From Acheta domesticus (Eukaryota; Arthropoda; Insecta; Orthoptera; Gryllidae), in the NCBI GenBank assembly GCA_031308135.1, contig JAHLJT010009419.1:32392869-32456868 (forward strand): a stretch of DNA of 64,000 bases, given 5' to 3'. The position numbers and the translations under genes are program-made. Shown piece after piece: positions 35,741 through 47,400 of the stretch. The notes under the pieces were generated by a model. That model was not told where the DNA came from and made no database searches. It saw nothing but the letters and a program-made list of their open reading frames with translations. Position 1 is the stretch's first letter. Each line of letters opens with the position of its first letter.

Positions 35741-35890
35741 GCGGTCGCGATGGCTTCATTATGGTCGCGGGGAACGAGTTTGGGGAGCGGCGCGGCGCCG
35801 GCGCCATTCTCGCGGGCAGAGACCCGAGCGCCGCTCCACAGCCACACAGAACAGTGGTTTCGCAGCCGCAGGTTGCGATCCAAAAGTTGG
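35741..35890. promoter_or_regulatory. CpG island continuing from block B
   Basis: GC-rich, CpG-dense. Frames on both strands are Arg/Ala/Pro-rich by-products. Promoter or first-exon type, direction unknown. Confidence 0.3.
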
Positions 35891-35947
35891 TTTTCTCCAT
35901 GACAAGCATTCGCAAGATGTGGTTTTCTATAAATTAATTTAATTCGT

Positions 35948-36155
35948 ATTTATGTCCGAGGGCAGATCGAAAAGTGACGCACAATAATTTTTGTTCAAAC
36001 ATTTAACTAGTAGCAAAACACAAAAAAATCACCAAAACTTTATATCTTTGACCCGCTTTTCTACATAGTCGCCAAGTTTTTCAACATTTTTGACAGCGTG
36101 CAACCAGTTTCAATATGCTCTGTTCGTAGAAGTTCGTTTAGTTGGAGTATAGTAA
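35948..36155 (-). mobile_element. Fragment of the same mariner-like element as 34551-35092
   Basis: Starts with the same terminal repeat ('tgtccgagggcagat') and follows 34551-34760 closely until 'gttggagtata', where it breaks into a TA microsatellite. Confidence 0.7.
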
Positions 36156-36156
36156 C

Positions 36157-36160
<4 letters not shown>

Positions 36161-36206
<46 letters not shown>
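36161..36206. repeat. (AT)n microsatellite
   Basis: Forty-six bases of alternating A and T at the truncation point of the mariner-like fragment. Confidence 0.95.
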
Positions 36207-36209
<3 letters not shown>

Positions 36210-36979
36210 CGAATATTGAATATAATTCCGTAAATCTGCAAACAATTTATCGTACCCGGTTATTGGGGAGCTGCTAGTCAAGTAGAAATACTACCACGAT
36301 CAGAACATAAATCGCCCAGAAAAAGTGGTTATTAAATTCCAGGTTACCTATTCGTATAATGTTTTCTATTCCAGTGTCTATAAAATGTTGCGATCAAGTA
36401 ACTTTAAAGAATATTTGCGTAGAAGTAATACGATAACATACGACAACTTAATTCTATATGCTATTAAACGTGTTCAAAACAGTTTTCTTAGAATATGTTA
36501 CGTCTATCGCCCTTTCATTAATAAATGTGCCAAGATTGCCATATAAATTTGTCTCCGTTGCCACCTTGATCCCAAGGCAGATCACACATGACCAATAAAG
36601 TTATCAGTTGAAGATCTGGTCTTCGGGAAAGAAATTCATTGCAGAATTGTTACACTGCCGTTAACAGCATCGTAAGTAAAAAACTGTTTTTTCTAGCCAA
36701 ACCATTAAATGATCCATGTTCATTACTGTAATGCGATATTAAATAACAAGGTGCTTGACTTACACGAAGATCACAAATTTTCACTTCTGACTTATTTCGA
36801 CAGCAGTTTAAAAGCCCATATCAAAATATACATTTCACTTTAAAATAATTCGCTTTGTTAAAATTGCACAATCATTAGTTTTAAAAGTATTTCTTAGTTT
36901 TAAAAACTAAAAAAAATAATTAACAAAATGTAATATTATTTCTAATGAACATTTACCATCGTCTAGAACAAAAATTCCG
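36207..36979. other. No gene seen
   Basis: AT-rich sequence. A 73-codon frame at 36325-36546 has no recognised motif. Confidence 0.45.
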
Positions 36980-37175
36980 AATACTGTGCGACAGCGGGCC
37001 GACGAGACGCGGTTTGGATGTCAGTGGCGACTGTGACCAGTGAACAGGAAGGCAACGGGAACCACACAAGAAACTCCACGCGCGAAACCCGAGGCAGCAG
37101 CCCTGGGATCGAGGGGAGGGGTGAGAGAGCAGAGAGCAGTCCACAGGATGGGTCACCTGACGGGCAAAGGCTGTC
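36980..37175 (+). CDS. Candidate first exon (short coding part from 37148)
   Basis: A GC-rich block in AT-rich surroundings. ATG at 37148 has A at -3 and G at +4, a strong start context. It is followed by MGHLTGKGC and then a donor-like CTGTC|GTGAGT (GT at 37176-37177). That is compatible with a first exon of a plus-strand gene. No downstream exon can be linked and no family is recognised. Confidence 0.25.
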
Positions 37176-37199
37176 GTGAGTACAGCACGCCATTGTTAA

Positions 37200-40100
37200 G
37201 TAATTAACGGTAATCAGGGTGCCTCAGTTCATGGCAGTAGGAATTTTTTTTTTAAATTAGCAAAGATTTATAACTAATTGTAAAACCAGCAACAAGTAAA
37301 CACAAGTCGTTGTGTTAAGTAATAAAAATCCTACTGACACATAAATTAACGAAGCGTTACAGTTAATATGGAAATAATCATAAGACAATATAACATTATT
37401 ACATACATGTCATTAACTATCAAACGAGTCAGTGTCATAACCAATCTTGTATTATCAGACGATGATACGATAAGCATTTCGAATGTTTCATTTACTTTGT
37501 AAAAATTCCATTGATCTTTAATTTTCATTTAAATGTGACTATTCATTCAGCGAAATATAACGTACTGACGTTGACAGTAATTATTAGTTGGTTATGGATT
37601 AAGTTTTAGAATGTAAGTGTTCTAATACTACTTATGAAACTGATTGCAGTTGTTAATAGATAGCCATGAATTATTAGAACATGTATGTTCCATTTAATGC
37701 ACAATGACCATGTTCTTCGAGGCACAACGACTACTTTCTGAAGGCCTTAGCAAGATGATGTAACATGGTATTTTATATGTCGAGAAATCTTTTCACCGAT
37801 AGCTCTAAAAAGCAATTCTGACCGGGGAAATGTAAGAGTTCTTCATAAATCGCACATACCCGTATTTATGAAGTATTTTTGATAAGTATCGTCACACAAC
37901 AGTATACACTACTACGACGACTGAATTTTTGACCTACCTTAATTCTAGGCTACCCACACCTTAAAAAATTCGTGTAGTAAATCAATATCAAAAACCATGT
38001 AAAAATTCAACCAATTATCGTACAATTCTGCTGAGAGCCTACTGGACAAGCAGGAATAAATTTAGAAACTAGTTATGCTACAATATTGCACAGACTATCT
38101 CGTATAAGTTTCCTCTTGTCTTGACACGAAGCTAGCATTATGGTCTCACCCCTTTCTTTTCCAATCTGGTATCTATTGGCGCCTAAAATTTCTACGAGAT
38201 CCTCTCGCGATGCCTAGGTTCCTCTGAGGGTATTCCCTTCACTGGGAAAAGCAATTACTCACTTCCCGAATAACGTGTAGATCTCGGCACAACACTACCT
38301 TTAACTATGGGTCAATGGACAATGTCCCTACGGGCATTGTCCATTGACCCATTACGGTACCATTCTTCTCAGTGTAGGGGTCAAGTTTCTGAATTACAGT
38401 TTCCTTCAGGCCAAGAGATTACTCTCTTTCTCAAATACTTCGTAAATTAACCCATGTATACGTATACGAGTAAGTATAATATGGCACTGTTCTCGATGAA
38501 ATCTCGATTATGTATTTTTAATGGTCCCGATTTTATTAAAGTAAAAAGTAAACAGTAAAAGTGAAAAGTAAACACATCTTGGAAAACTGTGCATGATATC
38601 ATTTGAATATTTAATTTCCAAGAAATAATTTCATTCTGAACAAAATGTCTATCTTTAATAATGTTGTAGCAAGAGAGCGTTCAAAATATTTTAAGCGTTT
38701 GTAATTTTCGAAAATGAATAGCCAGACTGAAGTTAAAAATCAAACACTTGTTTCGTTGTAATTAATAAGTTGTCGCTTTCGGCGAGAGGCACGCTGATAT
38801 CACTAATGCTAGCCAGGCGGCTTGACAATTTGTCGGTTTGTTTCATCGGTCACCATTCATAGTACCTGCTTCCCTTGCAAATAATTTCTAAGAAATTGTT
38901 TCTAAAGATAGCCATAACATTAAAACCACCCGTTTAGGTTTCTATTAATTTTACAACTAATGGATATTAATGGAATTGTTGCCAGTATCTTATCACAACA
39001 TGAATCCATTTCACACGAACAAAATGAATCGCAATAATGCATTTGAAATATAATAACTTTGTATTATTCTACAAAGACAAATATGAACTATAATATACTC
39101 GTATACCAAAATTATTTTTTCAATATCACATTAATTACCACAGTTTTCAGTACACTGAAACTCTGAAAACAAATGAGTATGGGAGAATAAACATATTGTT
39201 TTCGTTTTTTTTTCAAACTTCTTGCATTTCCGACTGATTTCAGGTCTCTGCGCTTGTCAATTCGCAAGCGCGCGTAAACATGAAATGCCCATTTCCCTAA
39301 TATGTACACATTTTTGGTAAAGTTGTATAGTACTAAATATTTAGAATGCATTTCAATTATTGGGATGGTTTATTTTTATTTTCTTTACTATCAAAATTAC
39401 TTAAAATGTTTAATTAAAAAATACCTACATTTTTAGTATTTTTTTAAATTTTTTGGGTCCCATATATCTTGACCAAAATCACGCATTTATAACATCGACT
39501 GGAATTGAACTCTATTCTAAAATTGAGAAAAAATTTCAGCAATTTGAGAAAATGTTATCTTAAGGTTTTCGAAAATACGTCACTTTTAGTTCCCATATAC
39601 TAAAACCCCTGGAATTTTTGAAAAATCATCGTTAGAGATATTTTCAATTTTTTGTGTTCCCAAATGTAAAACGCAATGAAATACTTATGTAATACTAGGA
39701 AAACTCGGCAGATGTTGTTCTGCCCTTCATCTCCCTCTTTTCCCTCCCATCTCCGTTTCTCATTGTCGCTTCCTCTCTTCCTCACCCTGTCCCTGTCTGT
39801 CTCTGTCTTTGCCGCTCTCTCTCCCTCTCATTCACATTTACTTGCAGATTCTGCACGTCTCTAAGCAGGTGAGGTAATATCGGGAAGCGCCTTACCAGCA
39901 AAAATGTAATAGAATGTTCAGAAAGAGTTCATTTTATAGATTATGGTGTGAGAAACATTTCATTGAGGCATTTGGTCTCAAAATTTTACTTTTTAAGGCC
40001 CTAGAATGCCTCGTTTAGGAGTTAACGATATAGATTCAAAACGCTGCCGAGTGTGTTGCAGGTTGCATTTGACGTGAATATGTAGGGGATATGTAGTGAA

Positions 40101-40238
40101 TATGTAGCGCCATGTAGTTGAGTTACAACAGAACTAACAACACATAAACCTTCTCTGTGAATAAACACGTAGAAATGGCAACTTTCATGGAGATCAGGCC
40201 AACGGTGTTGGAGTTTTGCTCCATACCAACATTCTGTT

Positions 40239-40276
<38 letters not shown>

Positions 40277-40289
40277 AATTTAACAACTT
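37200..40289. other. Long AT-rich stretch, no gene seen
   Basis: Contains the hairpin at 38307-38352, an A/T-rich repeat-like zone at 39400-39660 with two similar 'cccatata' modules, and a (GT)n run at 40238-40269. No coding evidence. Confidence 0.45.
38307..38352. repeat. Near-perfect hairpin, 18-bp arms
   Basis: Arm 38307-38324 ('atgggtcaatggacaatg') and its exact reverse complement at 38335-38352. The 10-base middle can add three more G-C pairs (ccc/ggg). Confidence 0.85.
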
Positions 40290-41530
40290 GGGAGATATTT
40301 GAAAAAATTGTGTAATTTTTGAATAATCAAAAGAACAAATCGAAATAACATTCATGTCATGTTATTTACCACTATCTACACAAAAAATATTTTTTGCCCG
40401 TTTTGAGAAAAAGGTATTTTTATTGTCCATATTTCACTCAAAATTGCCCTAAAACTAACATTTGTCCAAAGCTTGTGCATAACGCTAAGTAAAGAACTAA
40501 TTGTGGAAAATAAGTTTCATTTGTAGAAAAATATCTGTGGGGTTCAAGAAAGTGATGTCAAACTTCAGTATTTTCCGAAAATTCAGGGCTAACCTTGTAA
40601 ATCGATAGGATCTTTCATGATTTATTTCACTCTATTACTACAAATCAAAGAAAAATTTTGGCTTCATTTAGAAAATTTTGAAAATGTACCAGGGGCTTCA
40701 TGAGGAGTACTCCCAAAGTTTATAGAATTCTTTCCAAAATTGTGAGACTTCGAGCTTGATAGTAAGTCGAAGAGTCTCCCGCCAATCCGTTGAGGAAGCG
40801 TGTGACCTCTGCTCGGACTTCACCGTCGCTCTTGAAGCGTTTGCCACCTAAGTGTTCCTTTAGCTTGGGGACGAGGTGATAATCGCTGGAGGCTATGTTT
40901 GTCTTGTACGGGGGATGAGGCATAACGGTCCCCCCAAATTTCTTCAAAAGCTCTTGTGTTGGACGAGGGACTTGGGGTCGAGCGTTTTCGTGAAGAAGCA
41001 CTACTTCCTCCGTCAGTCGTCCTCTCCGGAGATTCAGGATTGCGGTAACTTCCTTTCGTGGAGAAACCGGATTACTGCTCGAACCTCCACCTGGAGGGAG
41101 CGGCGATTGACACTTCCATCTCTGACGGCTGCCAATCGAACACTGAGCAACGTAGCGAATCGCGGATGGGCGAGCTCGAGAGTGCGGGAACTACTGCGCA
41201 CGGTACTGTTGTCGGTTTTTTGCGTAGCACCTTCCCTCGAGGCTGTAGCTCATGGGGAACCTTACTTTTGGTACAACCCTCGTATATAGATAGATAGACA
41301 GGTGAATTGACACATGGACGGACAGACGGACGTTTTGATTAAAACCGCATTTTCGTTATCACAAAACGCAGATTATGACTACGCTACCTACTAGAGTAAT
41401 TTAATACATGTAGGAGCAAGAAAAACCTTCGGTATCATGGAGCCACAAAACGATATTTTCTGTCCAGAAAACAGCAATTTACGTCACAGCATTCCATAGA
41501 TTTTCTATACTGTGAATATTACACTGTATA
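40290..41530. repeat. Family L repeat interrupted by a mariner-like element
   Basis: 40490-40745 matches the 'gaaaatgtcc..gg..gcttcatg' part of family L. After the mariner insert, 41320-41530 resumes with 'gacggacagacggacgtttt', 'ttcggtatca' and 'cacaaaacgatattttctg', ending near 'actatacgtaagtata'. The two halves are the expected neighbours in intact copies. Confidence 0.55.
40760..41287 (-). pseudogene. mariner-like element, transposase N-terminus fused to C-terminus
   Basis: On minus the element starts with a terminal repeat ('tacgagggttgtaccaaaag' at 41287 downward). It then has a helix-turn-helix segment (VEVRAVIRFLHERK), then directly VVLLHENARPQVPRPTQELL and HPPYKTNIASSDYHLVPKLK. That is the second-Asp and third-Asp region of a DD34D transposase with everything between deleted. 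The second catalytic Asp is changed to Glu (HEN for HDN) and the 'YSPDLAPSD' block is altered. It is inactive, and it sits inside a family L repeat. Confidence 0.75.
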
Positions 41531-41649
41531 CTATACGTAAGTATACGAGAAAATAAAACACCGTAAAATATATTGAATAATAATCTCGAATAGTACATAT
41601 TTCACAAATATGTTCAAGCAGAGTTGTAGCACGAACACTCCTTCCGGCA

Positions 41650-41890
41650 AGAGAACTACTCAGAGTGAAGTTGCCTTCTTGCGGTGGGCGCAGATGATGA
41701 ACAGGTAGGGGGGAAGGGGGAGGGGGGGAGGGGGAGGGGTCGGAAGGCGCCGGGGCGGCGCGGCGCGACGGCGTCGACTCACACGAACCCCGGGCCGCGC
41801 AAAACCGCGGGACGCGGCACGTGTAAGGTTTTTCACGTCGTGTAATAGCGTGTAAAGCATGATCTGCCGGCGGCTGGAAAGGGACGCGTC
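41650..41890. promoter_or_regulatory. CpG-rich block upstream of a TATA box
   Basis: G-rich run at 41705-41740 then a CpG-dense segment leading to the TATA element at 41894. It is likely an upstream promoter region for a plus-strand transcript, if the TATA box is real. Confidence 0.35.
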
Positions 41891-41893
41891 TGC

Positions 41894-41932
41894 TATATAT
41901 AGACGGCCGCGAGGCACGGCTTGTCCGCAGTT
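41894..41932 (+). promoter_or_regulatory. Candidate TATA-type core promoter
   Basis: TATATATA at 41894-41901 inside otherwise GC-rich sequence, with an arthropod initiator-like CAGTT at 41928-41932, 35 bases further on (a little longer than the usual 30). GC-rich sequence continues for about 60 bases downstream. No coding exon can be linked. Confidence 0.4.
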
Positions 41933-42082
41933 GTCCCAAGCGGGAGCGTGGATCCAGTCCGCGGGACAGGATTGTCCAGATCAGAGGCGCCTGTATGAGT
42001 TTATATCTAACTCTGCTGGATGCCTCGCCGAATAACATTCGTCCAGTTGAGAGATGTGCCAGCTTCTTGTCATAGACGCCGT

Positions 42083-42110
42083 CACAGACGCTGACGTAAC
42101 AGCGTCTGTG
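42083..42110. promoter_or_regulatory. 11-bp inverted repeat around a TGACGTAA site
   Basis: Arms cacagacgctg / cagcgtctgtg with a 6-base centre. The centre plus arm edge reads TGACGTAA, a CRE/bZIP-type site. It lies about 155 bases downstream of the candidate initiator. Confidence 0.4.
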
Positions 42111-42114
42111 AAAT

Positions 42115-42902
42115 GTGATCTTACTTGCAGCTGATTACTTCTCACGGAGTATAGAAAGATTACTATAAGAAGGGACTGGTATTGTAACTACTGCTTGGCT
42201 ATTGCTGGCAACATAACTGCAGGTAATGTCCGTGCACTGAATTAGTTAATCGGTTCGTTTACATTAGCTCACTTGTAAGTGGCGTCAACATCATCTCTTG
42301 AAATGCCATCGCCCTACGTGTCATTCATTTGTGTCCCGACATGTCAAACTGGTCCCTTCTTAGAGTAACTCCTCTATACATGTAAGACATATTAACGATT
42401 CTGATTAATCACCGCATTCCTCGCGACCAATGGCATTACTGCGAATTCCCACAATAATATGAATAAATAAGATACTGGATAAAACTGATATATTGTCAAT
42501 CATGACATATTAACGGCTGCATAATACTTTCGTTTAATTTACCGATAAAACACGTTCTAAATAAAAAATGACCAGCACCAGGTATTAAAACCGTAAATAT
42601 AATGCAAATCAACGTACTAAAGCATTAAATTCCTTTAAGATTTGTATTAAAAGATAAACGTGTCCGAAAAGTAAAAACGCAAGTTAGTGTCATAACTTTA
42701 TGAGTGCGAAACTAGTGTAAAATGTTTCTTCCTAGATCTACATGGTTTAAATGTTTTAAATTCAATATTCTCGTAAGATCTATCCACCAAACCAACAAAG
42801 AAATGATATGAATATAATCATCTTATTACTAATTTTGAATAAACGGATACATTGTCATAAACTAATTAGCCTCTGGCCATGTAAGAGATTTCAATGGTTT
42901 TG
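42115..42902. other. No gene seen
   Basis: AT-rich sequence up to the boundary of the duplicated segment. Confidence 0.5.
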
Positions 42903-43619
42903 TTAGATGCCTAAGACCTCGGGGAATCCAAAAACAATTAAACAGTTTCAATTTGTACTGAACAATGCAAATGTTTCATTGTGTTATTTCGTCTATTCTC
43001 ATACGTTCCCAATGAATTCTCGTACTCCAGTTTATTAGTCACAGTCAGGCGACAAAGAAAAATTCATGTGTGCCGTTTCAGAGCATCAAAGTTTTGCTAC
43101 ACATTTCTGGTGGCACGTTTAACGTCCGGGATAACATTCACCAATTTTGGTATTTTCGAATTTAGTCACGATTTACTAACACACTTATTCACTTATTGGT
43201 TGTTAACACACTTATTCACTTATTAGTTGTGTGCTATGTTGACTTATTTATAAAAAGGATATTTAAATAAAATCAAGGCGCTAGATGAAAAAATCTGATT
43301 ATCACCTAGTAGAAGAGAAAATATTTAGTACAAAGGAGTTGGAAGTCGATCGCATTTATCTCACCGAGATAAAATTTCGCTTATCAATAGAAAAGAAAAT
43401 AAACTGTTGGTGTGACTACACATACGTTTAGCTCCAATACCAAACAATATTTCAAAACACTATTTCAAAAATCGCCATTGTTACACGCAAAATTCCAATC
43501 AGTAAACGATTGTGCAAAATTCATCCAGAACTTCAGACAAAAGAAAGCTGTCGCACATGGCCATTGCTCCTTGACAGTAGAATCCGCACTACGTACGGTA
43601 GCCTTGAGAAGAATAGAAG

Positions 43620-43850
43620 TGAGGGGCCGGAGAGTGGGCGCGGCGTTGTCAGCGGGAGAGAGAGAGAGAGAGAGAGAGAGCGGAGGCGGGGACAGCTCGC
43701 GCGCGAGAGGCAGCGAGAGGAAGGCGCCGCGACAGAATGCCGGGTGACATTTGGCGGCGCAACGCCCCATTACCGGCCGCTGAGGCAACGGGGCGGAGCC
43801 CTCGCTTTGCGTTTCCTTGCGACACGTCACGCACGTGGTGGAAATGGCCT
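43620..43850. promoter_or_regulatory. GC-rich CpG block with E-box and CRE-like sites (right copy)
   Basis: Counterpart of 20620-20830. It has a (GA)n run near 43659-43680, a CGCGCGCG run absent on the left, a GC box, and 'acacgtcacgcacgtgg' at about 43821-43838, which combines an ACGTCA and a CACGTG-type site. Promoter-like. Confidence 0.35.
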
Positions 43851-43917
43851 GCCCCCCCTCCCCAACAGATTATCTCGACTGTTCAGTGTAACATTCCGCG
43901 AAAGCCCTTCTCTCCCC

Positions 43918-43918
<1 letters not shown>

Positions 43919-43950
<32 letters not shown>
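43919..43950. repeat. (CA)n microsatellite
   Basis: Pure CA run, counterpart of the GT run at 20498-20522 but longer. Confidence 0.9.
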
Positions 43951-43951
<1 letters not shown>

Positions 43952-44174
43952 CGCACGCGCCTGTGGTACCCGACAGATTTGCCCATTCCATTCTAACCTT
44001 CCGGACAAATACGAACTCTGTGGCCAGAGTTCCACCACGAACTAAAATCGTTGGCAGTTAATAGTTTTAGTTTCTGTCTATATTTTCAATTATATCAATA
44101 TGTTGGTCCATCATTTAAAAGAAAGAAAAAGTCTTGAAATAACAGTTTATATAACATTAAATGAAATACGAGTA

Positions 44175-44241
44175 CATATTCTCACAACGTGGTGACCTTG
44201 ATGATAGAAACCAGTTATTTCCGAAACGTTGTGAGAATATG
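44175..44241 (+). ncRNA. Degenerate hammerhead-like fold (right copy)
   Basis: Counterpart of 20193-20259: 15-bp arms 44175-44189 and 44227-44241, TTGATGA at 44198-44204 and GAAAC at 44223-44227. It has the same two core defects. Confidence 0.3.
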
Positions 44242-44264
44242 TATTTCATTTAATATTACACTAG

Positions 44265-46280
44265 TTTAATGTGGCGTCGCCGACGCTGTAAACTGTTTTA
44301 AAAGTATATTCATGTGTTAAAAATATCTGTCGTACTTCATTTCTTTCATGCGTATCCTTGTTCAAATATGTTGAGTATCTGGCATTAGACTTACCAATGA
44401 ATCGTAGTATCTGTTAATGTTATACTCCAGTTCAAAAATTCCCAACACTCAATGGCCTTGTATATTAACTCCAAACGGGAAATGAACTGGTCATATTGCA
44501 ATTTCAAAATTATAATCGCTGTAAAAAAATACAGGCATATGAATGATGCGACAGCACAGCTATATTTTTTACGTTTTGTGTTCTAATATGAACACAAATA
44601 ATCACCTCTAAGCTGTGGTTCTGTGTTATTCTCTAATGCTAATGTAATATCATTCTCCATTAGTTCGGAAAATTCTGACGCAAAATCTTCACAACTACAT
44701 TTGATTCCCCTGAGTTACTTAACGCTTCCATATTCTTTTCCTCTATTTTAATATTTTAAAACCCCACAAACCCGGTCTGATTTTTGTTCTAAAGGCGAAT
44801 ATATATAAGCATTTAAAGGTTACTATTTTGTATGTTTATGTGTATAAGTTGTAAGTCACATTAAATTGAAAATCGTTCTTTACACGCTTAAGAAATGAAT
44901 TGTTTAGTATTTACAGTTTTGTTTCCTTCGTATTCACTTCATGTTTTTCAAATTTAATGTTCCAAGGTAACTTGCAAATTCTACTTCACACTTCACTACA
45001 ACTAAAATGCTTCAGAATTTATAACACATTCTGCCGGGCGATATTCATTTAGTTTTTTCTGGTTTGTCAAAAATCAGTGTTTCCATCCTCAAGGAAGAAA
45101 ATATGGTGTCGTGGACTGAAAATAACCACGGAATAATGGGGTTTAATCAATGCCACCTGCATAGATCTATTTAGGGGGCGTTGGTTTAATTCCCGTCCTA
45201 CAAAGATCGTAGATCCAAAACACGAAAAAAAGACGTTTTTGACAATTTCTTGGAATCTTATGGGCGGATCGAAAAACCAATTATCAGTTCCCCACCAGGG
45301 AACCGAAACTCGTTCAATGACATCTCATATGTCTCGATTGGTGCACGGGAAGTGGTCTAGCCGTGAGGCACGGAAATCTTCACACACGCACGGTATAGGA
45401 GTTTACTCCTATACTATACAGGGATAAACTGTTACTTCAAGAATTTTTCTGTATTTTAAATTATGAACCAACATATTGGTATAATTAAAATCGTTGGCTC
45501 CTAATTTCCTTCAGGATTTGTTTGCTGTTCCTCCATCCTGCAAGTGTGTGCGAGTAACCCTATTCTCTGTACGACCCTCTGCAGAGCAGTGAGGGACGCG
45601 CCCTCACCCAGACAAATGTGGCCCTCTTTAGCCGGACGAAGACGAGCAATGATTGGGCTAAACAGGCAAGGGTGAACTCTTTAAAAGTATAAAGTGGCAT
45701 GTAAAGAGTCTGTAGTATGATAAATTAATTTCACTGATTTTTATTGTATCAGCAACGTAATTTGAAATGAGTTCTAAATCTGAAGTAATAATCTGGTTCA
45801 CAATAAAAAATGCTTTAAATACGCAATTCATTCGCCAAAAAGAATACCAAAAAATTTCACACTTAATATTGTATAATAATAGTTTCTAGAATAAAAGTAA
45901 AGTAGTTGTCTGTTGAAGTATACTGAGATTGTCTAGAAACTTTTGTGTTTTAAGATTTTAAATTATTAATATTTAGTTGAAGCCATTATTGAAGCAACCT
46001 CCAGGTACTGGAGATATAAAGAAAACTCTCCGAATTCGACAGTAAATGTCATTATCGATAACCAGTTGTTAAATCACCAAGGAGTACTGAAACATTTACC
46101 CTAAGTTTGTTGTAACCACCTGAATTTTACAATAGGTCCTGCTTTCCGATGGCGTCTCTTTATCCACGTCCAGTGTGACACGTTTGCTTGTAATGAGCAA
46201 AATGTTTTTTTTTAATCACACATGTTAGCTATATTTTTAAAAAAGCAATGGAGCTAGCCTTAAAAGCAAGGATTGCTTTT
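44265..46280. other. Right-arm-specific block
   Basis: About 2 kb with no counterpart in the left arm, which has 19281-20168 instead. Sequence at 45428-45495 is an inverted, diverged copy of 44045-44145, so inverted repeats flank about 1.3 kb. No protein is recognised; the open frame at 45239-45427 is short. Confidence 0.6.
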
Positions 46281-47400
46281 AAGAAAAGCAATCCCTTAAC
46301 ACGTGGAGTCGCCAGAATCCCTGTTTTTTGGGCCCTTGATACCGAAAAAACCAATTGAAAGCAAAAAGTCCGTCTGTCTGTCTGTGAACACCACTAGGCG
46401 CCTATGGCTTGAGTCAAAGCTTTGAGATTTTGAAGAATATTCTATAAAATGTGGGGATGCTTTACATGAAGCCTCCTGGACATTTTCAAAATTTTCTCGA
46501 AAACGGCTCCAAATTTTTTCTTTAAATTTCTTGTAAGAATAGAGTAAAATACAATTTTATAGATGGCATAGGTCCGATTTTCACGGTTAACTCTGAATTT
46601 TTGAATATTGCAAAAGTTTGAATTGTTTTCGGCATCGTCTTACAACTACAAAATTAAATATAGCGATTTTTCCTCCAATTAAATTTTATTCTCCATAGCG
46701 TGTTCTTTAATGAAGGTCATGTTTTAAAAATTTAGTAGTTTTCGCGCAATATGCGTGCAATATGTGTAATTTTTAAAAAATACAAAATCTATATTTGTTT
46801 TTGTGAGTAAGATGACATAAACGCCATATTGCTCTATACTTTTCTTTCTTCATACATTACAAAAAAGAAATTTTTGACTTGTCACTCGTCAATATTTACA
46901 TTAGCGCACTTTAAATAATGTCAAGTAAATTTCTCGAAAACTCAATCGTTTTCTGTGAAAACTAGCTAAAAATTCCGCATTTTCAGAAACACTCAAACGC
47001 CATTTTCTCAAAATGGCTCCAATTTTTTTTCTTCAAACTTTTCGAACGAATAGTGCTAATTGTACTCTTTAATATGACGTAAAGTTCATTTTGGGGTATG
47101 AGTTTTTAAAAATTACACAATGTACTTTTTTTAAAGATTTCTCACGCTGTTAATATGCACATTTCCAGCAATTTGTAAGCACAATTGTATTTGTGAGTTG
47201 AAGTCTTCAAATGACTTCTAATGCTGTTTTCGGAAATTCAAAAATTTTCTGTGAAAAAAAGCTTTAAATTTCAAATTTACAGTAGCGCTTAAACACCATA
47301 AAAACAGCTTCAAATTTTTTGAAAACAATTGCCATTTAGGATGAGGTTTTATTATTCTTTAAATTTTAAAATTAATATTTCCGTTCTACCATTAGGAATC
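46281..47400. repeat. Family L repeat, copy in right arm
   Basis: Counterpart of 18250-19400, truncated at its terminal end. It starts with a small inverted repeat ('aaggattgctttt' / 'aaaagcaatcctt') at 46269-46298. Confidence 0.6.
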
